Shown: positions 1 to 13,270 of the stretch, piece after piece
Position numbering within the stretch: position 1 is the first letter of the stretch
Layout: the number at the start of each line of letters is the position of its first letter
Assembly (NCBI GenBank): GCA_022457155.1
Contig: JAJGOT010000311.1
Span: 964,501 to 1,028,500, forward strand
Direction of reading: 5' to 3'
Source of the DNA: Cladopsammia gracilis
Taxonomy: Eukaryota; Cnidaria; Anthozoa; Scleractinia; Dendrophylliidae
Length of the DNA stretch: 64,000 bases
Made by a program: the position numbers and the translations under genes
Notes under the pieces: generated by a model
Database searches by the model: none
What the model was told of the DNA's origin: nothing
What the model saw: only the letters and a program-made list of their open reading frames with translations

Positions 1-2318
1 CATGTTTTTCGGACTCAGGTCCGGGTCCGATTAGAGGCCCAGAGAAGTATAAGTGAAACATTAAAATTGTGCATGCGCCTTTCCAGCCGTTCCGGCCTTA
101 TTCTCTTATTCTGCGAGGAGCCCGAACAGTGACAGGATTAACCGTGATGTGTTACAAGTATATTTTTTATTCCCTCTCCTTCCCTCCCTCGTCTATCATG
201 CTCACGACGGACCGTGTTTGTAATGCTCGAATCATTCTACAGCTACGGCAACTTTCCATGACCTATTTTTTTACGAATGAATATCAAGTTAATTAACCAA
301 AGTTGAAGGAACGTAAGGATAGTGATACTGAATTCATGGATTTCTACATCAGTCTTCTCAACGGTCTGAGGTCGATCGCTTCAATCCTTTCTGAAGGAGT
401 GAGAGCCCGGAGTGAGAGCAAGTGACCACGGTCTGTCCACAGACTGCTGAGAATCAGGCTTTATCGCTGGCAGTGACGAAACTGGAGGAGTTTATTCCAG
501 GGGGTGTCATTCTTCCAAGAATTATGGGTGGGGTCGGCTCTCCTAAGTGACACTTGAGCTTGATACTGAAAGTGTAATCCAGCGCGTGTAATCCTTTATT
601 GTGACAATAGAAAGCCAAAAACCCCTTTAGCGGTACATGTAATTGCATTTGGTGCCCTTCCATTTTTATAACATTTCTCTAAAGCGGAAAATTTGGAACA
701 TTTCTCAATCAAAAATATTACGCCCCCGTGTTTTTAATCGTTCTGATCTGGCGGGCCCGCACAAGTGTGCGAAAACATCTGCTTCCGACAGTTTTTTCCT
801 GCTTATTTTTGTTGCTTTTGGAAAGAAAAATAAGAGAAGTTACCTGTTTGGGATGCGATGTAACGTGTTCTTTGAACTACAAACCTTTGTCAGTACTTTC
901 GATCTTACAAAAACATGTCCTTTATCGAAATACAACCCCGTAAAGTGACAAGTCTGCAGTCGTTCAAAATAGCATTACGTTTTACTTCGGATATCAAGTT
1001 TTCAATTTGAGTACTGGCTATTATCGATTGATGTAACAGGCCCCCCAAAAAATCGTTTTCAATACAAGCTCGTGGTAAATTTTTCCATAAACAGATGTGC
1101 TTTTTTTGGTTAAAATAGGTAATTGAAGCCTTTTAATTTGGAGGAAAAGATGGAAATTTTCGCGAATTGCGGTAAATTCTCCACATCTGTTTTTTGCCAG
1201 AGATTTAGCGAATGTGATGGAATTTCAGTAACTCGGGCTTTAGGCACGAATGCTGACAATCTCGATTTTCCCGTTTTGTATCCACCCGTTCGGAATACTC
1301 CAATTCGCGATCCCAAAGCTCTAAGCACTCTTGATTTCATTTACGGTTTGTCCTGATAATATGGCCGATGAAAGATGCTTTTTAAAATCCTGTAATTCGC
1401 CGCCCGATGAAGCCAAACCAAGGAACAACAATTGCTCACCCCAAATGATTGACACCTTGTTAATAAAAGGAGTGCAAATGATAACAAAGAATTATGGCGT
1501 AATTGTTTAGCCAGCACCCTGTCATGAAAGTTTGTTTAGCAATGTCAATTAAAGCGCAAATCCAACACCTAACAATTTTGATGTTTGCCTACAAAACACT
1601 CCCTCTGTGAGCAATGCGCCAAATTAAAGTCGACGTGATTTTTCAAGTGAAAAAGCTTAAAATGTCCCTAGCATATCTAGCCATCTATAGTTAATGACCT
1701 TCTCTCGAGGTTTAGCCGGGTCATAACTACCCGATGATGTGAAATTTTAACAGCTTTCCCGTCACCTAAAGAACAGATTGCATTTTATAGCTCTTAACAT
1801 CTCACGTGTAAAAACAACAACATTGTCCCGGATCAAATTATGGCAATTTACACAGCACGATTTGATGTATCCCGGGGGCGTTCTTAACAGGATGAAAGTA
1901 TGAAAGATCATTCTTGACCTCCTAGCAGAAGCATTCTTTTCTTTATTCTTTGTGTTCAAAAAAAAATCGCGGTGCACCTCGAGGCCACATAAACGTGTAT
2001 AAGTTGCGCATGGTCTTAATTCCACTGCAATCTCCTTCAAAATTCCACTCGACTGTTTCTTCACGCAGATGACAGTTATTGTTTTCGTAATGACTGTGAT
2101 GAATGACAGCGGGTCATAATTCGAGAGGAAGGCCAAGATACTGGAAATTCCATCTTTAGACAAGCGCGCCATAAGCGCGCATCATCTCGAGGTCTACATA
2201 GACAACACTCGCGTCTCTTTCGCGTCTTCTGCTCTCTTGTGCGCTGTGAAAATCTCCTAACCGTACAGTCTTCGGGCTGTGACCTAATCAACCGGATAGC
2301 AACCGGATTGGTCGTTAA
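1..2318. other. Region upstream of the T-box gene, no gene recognised
   Basis: Short open frames occur on both strands (for example 1123-1356 plus and 1762-2172 minus), but none resembles a known family and none has convincing splice sites. By position this stretch should hold the promoter and 5' untranslated region of the T-box gene, but I cannot point to a specific TATA box or initiator. Confidence 0.5.
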
Positions 2319-5300
2319 ATGGACCTATCCGGACCGCTATCTCCCAAGGCGAACGCATTCTCGATTGCACATTTGATAGACGCTTCACAGCTCCCCGGGT
2401 TCATGAACATCACCAACCGACAGACAAACGTTCCAATAATGTTCAACTGGGACTCGTTCAGACTAACCAAAGATATGGAAGGTGAGTGAATATTTCAGCA
2501 CCTCAGGTAGACACTAGTAATATTATAACACCTTCATTTTTTCTTGTTGTTTATTATAGAGAGGCTTCGAAATGCGGGAACGGGAAAGAAGGTTACGTCG
2601 CCTGAAAATTCACCTATAGACACCACGAGGTCGGCGCATGATTGCCGGAAAATAGATGAACGATGTTCAACCTCGGCGACTCCTCCAATCAGCCCGCTGG
2701 CCTGTTCTTTAGCGAATGTAAAAGTTGACATTGAAATGAAGAATTTATGGGACGATTTCTACTCTCTTGGCACCGAGATGATTGTAACGAAGGCTGGAAG
2801 GTTAGTGATTTATAAATAATTTAAATACCCATTTTCACGCCTTGTTAATTGTTGGAATACGACAATCTTGCAGCGAATATAAGTCTTGAAAGTATAGTCA
2901 AACATAATGAAAATTGAAGAAAGTGGTAGCTTAGTGAGAATTATTATAAAATCCCATTTTCACACCTTCTTGTTACATGTTGATCATTCGATCTGACATC
3001 GCACAAATAATTTGCTACTTAGTTCATGAAGCCCTAGACATCTAGACAAGCGCAAATTAAGGAAGCTGATAAGTGCGGATTTTTTTAATGAATACATGCT
3101 ACATAAAGCTGCTTGTGATGTTGCTAAACACAGTTTTTCTTTATTAATTGGAGGTTACAAAGGCCCTGGGTAAATTGTTCGAAAATTGTGCGTAAATTGT
3201 CCTGGCCGCTATCTCGCGTTCGATAACGTTCAAGGAAATCACTCATTACTGGCGTGCGTCCTGGTGAATCCCAAAAAATAACATTACCTCGAAGTCGTTT
3301 ATTTTCAGTGAGAAAGTCTGTTTATGCCATTAGCCGGAAAAAATGTTTTTGATTTCATAATCGGCGCTATCATAACAAGGAACCATTATGGGGCAGTCTT
3401 GTGTTTGTTTTCTCTGAGGACAAAAGCGGTGAATAAATGAAAACGCGTGTGGTCATCACAAAGCATTGCAAGTACACGATTGATTTCTCACAATTTTTCC
3501 CCTAGAAATAAAAATAAAAAATACAAACAAGTAGAGAAATCTATTATAAACTTGAGAGGGACAGGAAGTTGCATGAATGCTAAGCTAATTAAAAGTTGTA
3601 AGATTACACGAATATCTAAAGCACAGCGGTTTGAGCCGATAGCGAAGACAAGCCTCCAACTAGCCTAACGGTTTCTTTTCAGCAATGTTCGCATACTGAT
3701 TTGTCTCATATCAAGGAAACTTTAATGTTAACAGATAACTCTTTGCGTTTATAATAAAAGACGTACCTTAAAAAGTTAACCTTCCATATTAACAATGACT
3801 GATGTCTGTTTGTGGACTTTGTAGATTAGCCCCGGGCAAATAATCACTGGAATTCATCGAGACCTCCTTGACAAATCATTTTACAGACGCAACATCCATC
3901 ATAAATCAAACGTTGCGCGAACAACCACGTCCGTCAAAATACTGTAATGAGATTTAACATGATGTTTCGATCGATCGCGGCAGCTTTTCGGAATTTTCAA
4001 TTTATTGTTGGCGCTTTGCAGATGCGGTAAACCGCGGAAGTAAAAATCGGGCGGTCCAGCCTTTTCATATTGTGATACAAAGTGGATAATTGCTTTGTAA
4101 GGAGTCGGATGCCTTGTTTTGGCAGAAGTTCAGTCGTTCTCCAAATAAACATGCCTGTCTTTTTAGTTAGTATATTGTCTTTGGCGATTCAATCGTTATT
4201 TGTTTGTACAAAGTATAATTCTACGTGGAGGGTAAGCTGTGCAGTTGCTTTCCTTTCATTTTGGAAGGTAAATTTTGACGGAAACTTTGAAATGATTCAG
4301 TGCGCTTTCTATCACTTCAAAATCACAACATGCCGTCCTCCAACCAAATCCAAGATAAAACCACTGAGAACACTTTGATTTCCGGAAAAAACAAATGGCA
4401 TCGGTAAAAAATAATCTCAAGTTCCCATTACCTTTCACTCCCAGAGTCAATTATGGGACTTGTAGTGTAGTTCTAACTTTTGAGTCTGTGAATGAAATCC
4501 TATGGTGTGACCATTCAAATGAAATCTCTTCAGCAGTACTTTAGCATGGTACCATTTGTTCTAACTTTTGAGTCTGTTGATGAAATCCTATGTTGTGACC
4601 ATTCAAATGAAACCTCTTCAGCAGTACTTTTGCATGGTACCATTTGTTCTAACTTTTGAGTCTGTTGATGAAATCCTATGTTGTGACCATTCAAATGAAA
4701 CCTCTTCAGCAGTACTTTAGCATGGTACCATTTGTTCTAACTTTTGAGTCTGTTGATGAAATCCTATGTTGTGACCATTCAAATGAAACCTCTTCAGCAG
4801 TACTTTAGCATGGTACCATTTGTTCTAACTTTTGAGTCTGTTGATGAAATCCTATGGTGTGATCATTCAAATGAAACCTCTTCAGCAGTACTCTTGCATG
4901 GTACCATTTGTTCTAACTTTTGAGTCTGTTGATGAAATCCTATGGTGTGACCATTCAAATGAAATCTCTTCAGCAGTACTTTAGCATGGTACCATTTGTT
5001 CTAACTTTTGAGTCTGTTGATGAAATCCTATGGTGTGACCATTCAAATGAAATTTCTTCAGCAGTATTTTTACATGGTACCATTTGTTCTAACTTTTGAG
5101 TCTGTGGACGAAATCCTATGGTGTGACCATTCAAATGAAACCTCTTCGACAGGACTTTCCTTTGGTACCGTTTGATTTTCAGTATTTTACGAAATGAGAT
5201 TTGGGAGTTTTCTTGAATTTTTTTTGAGTTTTGGCACTCTTGGTGAGGGGGCTGGATGCCGTGGATGGTGCGCTAACTCCAACATATTGTCTATACTGTC

Positions 5301-8300
5301 GATACTGTTTTTATGCCGGCACGATAATTTGGAACACGGTCTAACCTTTGACTCCTGCCATAAACATAGTAGCTAAATTCCAAATTAAAAAAATATTGTC
5401 AAGTTTAATTTAAAATTCCGTGATTTAAAATGTCGAGAAACTGACAGCACTTTAAGAAAATACTGCTATACATGTAGAAATAAAGGGCTCAGGCCCCGGT
5501 TGTTCAAAAGGTGGATAGCGCTATCCACCGGATAAATCACTATCCGGTGGATAGGCATTAGCAAAACCAATTGTGTTACTTACTTACTTAACTTACTTAA
5601 TCCTCTTCGTGCTCGGTAGCACATAAGGCCGATGTGTTATCCACTGGATAGTGTTTTATCCGATGAATAACGCTATCCACCTTTTGAACAACTGGGGCCA
5701 GAAGGGCTAAACTTTTCCCTTGGAGTTCTAAGTTATGGGTATTTTACGTTTTGGGGTCAAAACCGCCTCAAATTAAAACTAAATACCTTTGTCGTACACA
5801 AAATGCTTATGGAACACCAAGAGGAAGAACATCTCGAAGGAAGAACAGACCATACTTAATTTTTAGCAAGACAATTATAGTCAAATATTGGACATTTTTA
5901 CAAGTTGCAATCCATTTCCGCCCTGGCCATCTGAGCCAAAGATACTTATTATTTTATAATTTCAGTGCACTATAGCTAGTAGAGCAGCTTTAAACAAGAC
6001 TGGACAACTATTTTCACTGACTTTTAAAAGTGATATATCCCTTTAAGAACCATGCAATGCGGTTCGAATGAAGACGAAACCCTATAAACTGTGCGGGATA
6101 TAAACTGTGACCACCAATTCAAGTGTTAGCTCTATCGAGAATCACTTTCCTGAAGTTCTATTTATAATGTTGCACAACGTGGTTCTGACCACAAAAGGAT
6201 GAAAGAAGAAACAAAAGTATGACAAGTAATTTCTGTTGAGCAGCTTTCCTGTGGTCCTGTTTATTATGCAGAACAAGATGGTTCTAGCTTTTGATAATTC
6301 ACTCTTCTATTTATATAAGAAACCTTTTTATAAGAACGTCGAGACTGTCTAAATTTGTCTAAATTTTAAGAACGTGCTAAAACATACTCCGGCAGAATTT
6401 TTGTCAAGAACGTCTTTATTCTCTCCTCTTATTTTTACAATGAGCTAATACAAATACAATGAGCTAATTAAAGAGTGAAATAAAGTGTAATAATTTGGTC
6501 AGAGTAAATTTACAGTCCAACTGAAATACTTATAATTTTTGCAGCATTGCAGGTCGTAGTTTTAAAATAGCAAACATGTATAACCGAATATGGAAATTTT
6601 TAAGGCTCAAATCACCAACAAAAGGAGAACGGCCAGTCCTGACTCAGACGTTCTTTAAAAAAGAATAGTTAACTCAGTGGCTTTCAATTCAGTATTAAAA
6701 GGATAATGACAACCATAATAAACAGCACTACAGAAGGTTGCTCTGCATAACTTACATTGTAATGGTCTCCGCCTAGGATTTTATTCACATACTGACATAG
6801 GTAAAATTTCAATTGAGCAAACCTTGTACTTCATAATAAACAGCACCACAGAAAGGCATCTGCCGCACACTCAAAAACTGCAAGCACACTCAAGACTAAC
6901 AAAGTCAAACCTTGTATTAACTATGCGGTTCTAACTTGTGTATCTATAAATTATATGAAATTCTACAGTGTGACCATTCAAATGAAGCGGCTGAGCAGTA
7001 CTTTGTTCCTGTTGTGCTGCTGTTTATGATGCTGTACAACTTAGGTGGTCCTAACTTGTGTGTTTCTATGGATGAAATCCTACAGCGTGACCAAATGAAA
7101 GTATTGAGCAGTACTTTCCTGTGGTACGGTTTATTATACTGTACAAGACATTTCCTACTGAGTCTGTGAATGAGACCCTACGGTGTGACTATTCAAATGA
7201 AAGCTCGATCCAGTAGTACATTTCCTTTGGTATTTTTCTTTTTCATTATTTTAAGGACAAAATGAAATTGGGGAATTTTATTTTAATTAATTTTGAATTC
7301 GCCACTCTTATAAGGTTTGACCTGACAAATGGTATAAAGCACGCCTTGCGTTTGTCATTCCGTGCAAATGCTAGAGTGAACCATTGATAGGACACGCGAT
7401 TGTCCACTACTGAACATTAAAAATTGTATGTGACATGCACGCAGTAAAATTGCGCAAATTGCACAGTAGATGTTGCAGAAACCGTGAGTAAATATTGGTT
7501 TAGGCAACAGACGTTTACGCAACTTAGCTACAACTTCCGAAGGCGACAGCGGTTTTCGCCACGAGTCGCATGGGACCTTCTGTCCCGTTCGCGCCCGGGC
7601 GTTCGGGTCTTTCCCGTTGGAACTAGAATAATAGGAGAGGGCTCGCAGTCTATTCTGTCTCCAAACTCTGTACATTAAGTGTCCAGTAAAGGTGAAAAAA
7701 AAAAACCCTGAAATCACGGGTCGTGTAACCTATTTTTAGTACCACTTTAAAAAGCCAAAAAACGTATTTGTATAAATAGGAACCTAAACATATTGCTCCA
7801 GTGTTGTTAAAAATAACTTATACCAGTACACTGAAGCTAAATGGGTTACAACTTGAAAGAAGTGGGGACAATTTTTCAAGTTCTTACGGCTTGTGTTTTT
7901 GAAAAATCGCTTAAAAGTGGTGATGGTTTGTTTTCTCATCGAGCAAACACTTGATATTATCTATAAAGAGCAATTTAGTAAATTATTTCGTACAGTTTTG
8001 CCCAAAAATTTTGAAATAAATTGTTTGCAGAGGCTTTAAACACTGAAATAAATTGTATGCAAGCAAAAAATAATAAAAAAAATTGTTTGCTGGAAGTATA
8101 GCAGTTGGACGGAGACACAAAATAAATTGTTTGCAGCAGGTGCCGCATATAAAAAAAAAAGTTTGCATGCATGCGGGCTGGAAATCTTCCCATGCATGTG
8201 AACGGCAGGCCAGCCCCGTCATCGGGATAAAAAAGTTTCCAATACGCACGCGTCTCAGTCTGTCGAATGATGACGAGATTAGCATCATTTCGACCTATTA

Positions 8301-11160
8301 TTTAGACTTTTGAAAAAAAAAAATTTCTCGATGCTGAATGAGTAAAGATATAAGAATTTTTAGAACTACCGGAGAGAAAATCAGGAGTTAAAATTTTCGT
8401 GCACGCTGTCACATACAGGGCATACACAATTTCTTCCCGGTAATCGGGCTGAAATTTTCCATATCCGAACACACGAAATAATCAGTCGTCCTGCTAACCG
8501 GGGCCAGCCCAGTTACCGGGCTCATGTGAACAGGCCCCTAGTGTCAGTTTCAGAGAATAACGACGACTTTCGGTCAAACATTTCTTTCTCGGTTCAATGC
8601 ATGCATGTTGTTTGTGCTTCAACGCATTTCGAATCATGTTTTTGTGTTCTTTAGCTAACGGAAATGAACACCGTTAAGTAAAATATATATGAGTTAATTT
8701 TTTTTTTACTGACTTAGTCAGTGTAGTTTATCTTACTTCTCCGAACTCTATATCAGTTCATAGGAGTACCCAGCCTCTATGAAAGTAAAACCTGTAAACC
8801 CATTTTTTTTTGTGAACTGTCGTCTTTGGTTCGTTTTTAGTTCGTTTTGTTTATTTGCCGGTTTGCTTCTATCTATTTTGCCGATGGTTTCTTCCAATTT
8901 CAAGATAATGAAGGAAGCTTAAAGAAAAATCCTGGCCATAATCATCGGAAAACACGATATTTCAGCCAGCACAATGTCCCTTTGAAACCTCTCTTTTGTG
9001 TTTCTAGTATTATATAAAGAAACCAGCACGCCAGCCCCTGGGGTGATTTCAATTATCAGTCTTTATGTCTGCCAAAATTTCCCATTGAATCAGTGATAAA
9101 CAGTGGCCAATTACGGTGGTGCGGCAACTGATATACCAATTATTAGTGTTTCTCCGTAACATCTGGAAGTCCAAGCAACACAGCCTCAAAACTAAGATCA
9201 GGATTTACAACAGCAATGTTAAGTCCGTCCTTCTGTATGGCTCTGAATGCTGGAGAGTAACGAAGAAAGACACGAGAAAGGTCGATGTTTTCCACAATAG
9301 CTGCCTACGTAGGATCTGCAATATCTTCTGGCCAAACAAGATCTCTAATGAGGAACTGTATATGAAGACAGACAGTAGTAATGTGTCCCTTGAGATAAAG
9401 AGACGCAGGATGCGATGGCTATCGGTCATGTTCTGAGGATGCCCAATAAAGCCACCTAAAGTTGCCTTGACTGGATGGACCCCAACTAGAAGGAGAAGGA
9501 GAGGCAGGCCAAAAACCTCCTGGCGAAGGACAATAATGACGGAACTGGAGGAGATGGGTCTCTCATGGGGTGAAGCACAGGCCAAAGCACAAGACAGGGT
9601 TCAGTGGCGGCGTATGAATGCGCCCTTATGTCCCAGCTGGGACGAAGAGGATTAGTTAGTGTTTCACTGCCCCACCGATGCTGCACTACAGTTTCTATAG
9701 CAACTAACCCATTTAGAGCAGTTTTCAATTGAGTGTCGTAAAACCAAAACCAAAGTAATTACTCTGACCAATCACAGCAGTCGTAAACAATCCAATGAAC
9801 AAATCAGAGCTCGAAGCAATTACATGTCGGCGGCGCCAAGCGCGGGAAAACGCGTGCGAGCAAGTCACGATTGGTTTTGGTTTTACTTCTGATTGGTCGA
9901 GAAAGTGGCGCGAGATTTTTTAGCCAATCACAAAGCGTAGCAATGCAAAACCAAAGCAATTGTGTATTTACTTTCGACACTCAATTGAAAACTGCTCTAA
10001 ACAGCCTGTTGTTCACACTGATCAAACGCGGTTTTTTCGTGACGAAAAATTCACGATCACGGGGAAATCCCCATGTTACTTATACAAGCTATAAAATAGA
10101 AATTGTAGGCAATTTTGAAAACTGGACTAAACATAATTGGGTAAAAAGTTACCCAACTAGTTTATTTCTTTGAAAAACTGTTAATCGGCATTCGAAACAA
10201 AGTATACCAGAATATATTTCCACTGGATGACAGGACACCACGATTTACTGTTGGGTTCAGGAAACGTTGTAGAAGGCACAAGTGTAATAACTGGTCACAA
10301 ATGCAATAAAGTCGCAAGTGTAATAACTGGTCACAAATGTAATAAAGTCACAAGTGTAATACCCTTTGGTCACAAATGTAATAAAGGTTTCACACATAGG
10401 TACAAAAGTGAATGACACCTCATTCAAAGTTAGTACGTGACAGGGATTTTTCTGTACCTATAAGCGGCCCTTTTCGGGTAAAGAAAAGGTAGAAGAGATC
10501 TATGTGATTGCTTTCAAAATCTCAGAGAAACTGAGTATAACATTTGTGACCAAACTTTATTACACTTGTGACTTTATTACATTTGTCACCAGTTCTAACA
10601 CTTGTGCCTTCTACAATGGTCTAAAATGCGCAAGGCTTTTTACAATTAACCGAGCGGTGTACCACAGCAACATTTACCCCTCCCCCCTTCAGGTGTTATT
10701 CAACATGAAATGCGTCTCTGAATACCTTCTGCAATCAGACCTTGGAGAAGCAAAAGCAAAGGGAATAGCGCTAAGATAATTCTTTATTTTCCCACCAGAC
10801 GCATGTTTCCTCCATTCCAAGTGCGGCTGCACGGATTGGACCCCACAGCAAAATACATCCTAATGATGGACTTTGTACCCGTGGATGACAAACGTTATCG
10901 GTACGCGTTCCACAGCTCCAAGTGGCTGGTAGCGGGCAAAGCAGACTCCAGTGTACCTGGGAGAGTACACATTCACCCTGATTCACCCTGTACTGGACAG
11001 CAATGGATGAAACAAATCGTGTCTTTTGACAAACTTAAACTCACGAACAACTTAATGGACGACAACGGACATGTAAGTTATGAATGGCAATATTTTACCG
11101 CTTTCAGTAAATGACGTCACGTACTGTAGGTCAGAGTAGGGGCAACAGATATTCGTATTC

Positions 11161-11191
<31 letters not shown>

Positions 11192-13235
11192 AATAACTAT
11201 ATTTAGAGAGGAAAGCCGCATCAGCCGTAGCTGGTTTTCATGCAGGTCCCCTTTCCAGATCGAATTAGAATTTAGAATGTTGGTTTTTGAGGAGAGGGGA
11301 AAACCGGAGTACCCGGAGAAAAACCACTCGGAGCAAGGAGAGAACCAACAACAAACTCAACCCACATATGACGCCGGGACCGGGAATCGAACTCGGACCA
11401 CATTGGTGGGAGGCGAGTTCTCTCACCACTACACCACCCCTGCTCCCTATTCCCGGTATTGAACTGGAACTAGCTTGCAGTCGAGGCTCATGCGAGGGAA
11501 TCTTTTCACATGCAATTTTTTGAAGTGAAATTTTACTACGTTGTGTTAGAGTTTTATGTTGTTTATATCACCTTTATTTCATTTTCAATCGTTTTTCTTT
11601 TTTGTGCGAAGAGGATCCACTATTTTTAGCAGTTTGAAAACTCAGGCCGGGGCCTGAAATTTGGGACATTTTCAGCGCGGCCAAAAAGGTATTTGTGACA
11701 TCATTCGTGTGTTCGATCACAACAAAACATAGCGGAGAAGGGAACGAACCTGGGGCTAAAATACGCGTTGCTTTCAGTCATATTTAATCGAAATAATCCT
11801 TCCACAACTTGCCAAATGACTAATGACGTCACTAGAGCCCAGGTCCTTGTCTTGTCTGTCTTGTCAACTTGCGTCGCTTGATAAAATATGTTCCCGCCAC
11901 TTCAAATGACTTATTTTCCCATCAAAATAATTCTTAAAACACCTATTTTCAGATAACTGAAAAAAATGGTAGTGAAAATTCACTTCATGTGCACTTTAAT
12001 GCATAATATTCCCCCGCATGAGCCTCCATGTCAAGCTACTTCCAGTTCAATACCGAGAGTACGAATATGGTATCGATTCCAAATCAAGTGAATAATTCAG
12101 TGGTGGAATATTTCTTTTAAGAAATAAAAATACAAATTTAAGTTTTGTATCTGTCAGACTTATAGAGGTTCATGTCTCCAATATACTAATGCATGTGATG
12201 TCAATAATAATGCATGTATGAATGTTTACAAAATATAATTTATCTCTACCAATATTTTTGTATAATAAATGAATACTAGGTCGACATCGCATTCATTAGC
12301 ATATTGGAAATATGAACCTCTATAACTCAGAGACGCAACACTCAAATCAAAAAATATTCCACAACTTTTAAGTGAGTTAAAATTATTCACTTGATGTAGA
12401 ATCGATATTGGTGATAATAAATAATAAAAATTAAGGGTTATAGGCACTTTAGCCGTCGGCTGAGATCTATTTATCAAAATGAACTGATAGCCTAGAAATA
12501 ACTAAAATTTTATTTCCATTGATTCCAAACTGATAAATGAGATTCAAGTTTTGGTCTTTAAAGAATTCCACATATACCCCTGGTATTAGCTTCGTGTCAC
12601 TCACAACAATGAAGTGGATTACAGTTCATCAATTTTGATTCCGTGACAGGCGGTCAAGAAATCAAAGTTAAATTTTGAGCTTTTTAGTCGCTATTTTGTC
12701 TTTTTATTTAATATTTCTTTGCGTTTGCACTTTTGGCGATTTTTTGTCTACTTGGAGGAATAATGAAAACACGATAGTTCAGCCGGGACAGTCTGAGTGT
12801 CCCTGTAAGATTGTCGAAAACGCGGAAAATCTCATGAATTATCTGTCAAATTTATGGCATCAAATGTGCGCCTACAGTTCCACTGACTTTCTTGTTAACA
12901 TCTTGAAAATTAATGACTTGTGCCCATGATTATGGTCACCTAAGAATTGCGCAAAAGATATTATGAAGCAGCGCCTGTGTTTGTCGTTAAAGCGTCGTTA
13001 TTTCTCTCCTGGAGTCTGATGTTTGAAGGTTTCATGATAAACCTGCAGATGAATTGTTAAGGAATGATGCTTAAAATGTAAGCTTTTCAGCAGTACGTTT
13101 AGTTTTAAACTTTTTGTGGGTGAAACTCAGTGTTGTCACAGTTTCAAGTTTGGCAATCTTCCATGCTGTTTTACAGAAAAATACTTAATTATTTAGAAGA
13201 TAAGAATAAGACTGTTATCTATCTCTTGATAACGA

Positions 13236-13270
<35 letters not shown>

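Larger units (their letters stand above)
2801..10798. other. Intron 2 of the T-box gene, repeat-filled
   Basis: This 8-kb intron separates the first T-box exon from the rest of the domain. It contains the 88-bp array, a hAT-like MITE, diverged relatives of the 88-bp unit, a LINE end, a MITE and a foldback element, all listed separately. Stretches 2801-4460, 5710-6900 and 7240-9100 hold no gene that I recognise. 7980-8150 has several close copies of an AAATTGTTTGCA motif. Confidence 0.7.

Noticed and set aside
4470..5173. 88-bp array as a CRISPR-like array
   Set aside because: The whole unit repeats with no unique spacers, and the genome is eukaryotic.
11277..11523. Plus-strand frames across the SINE
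   Set aside because: They translate a tRNA-derived SINE in reverse; such peptides are common database artefacts.
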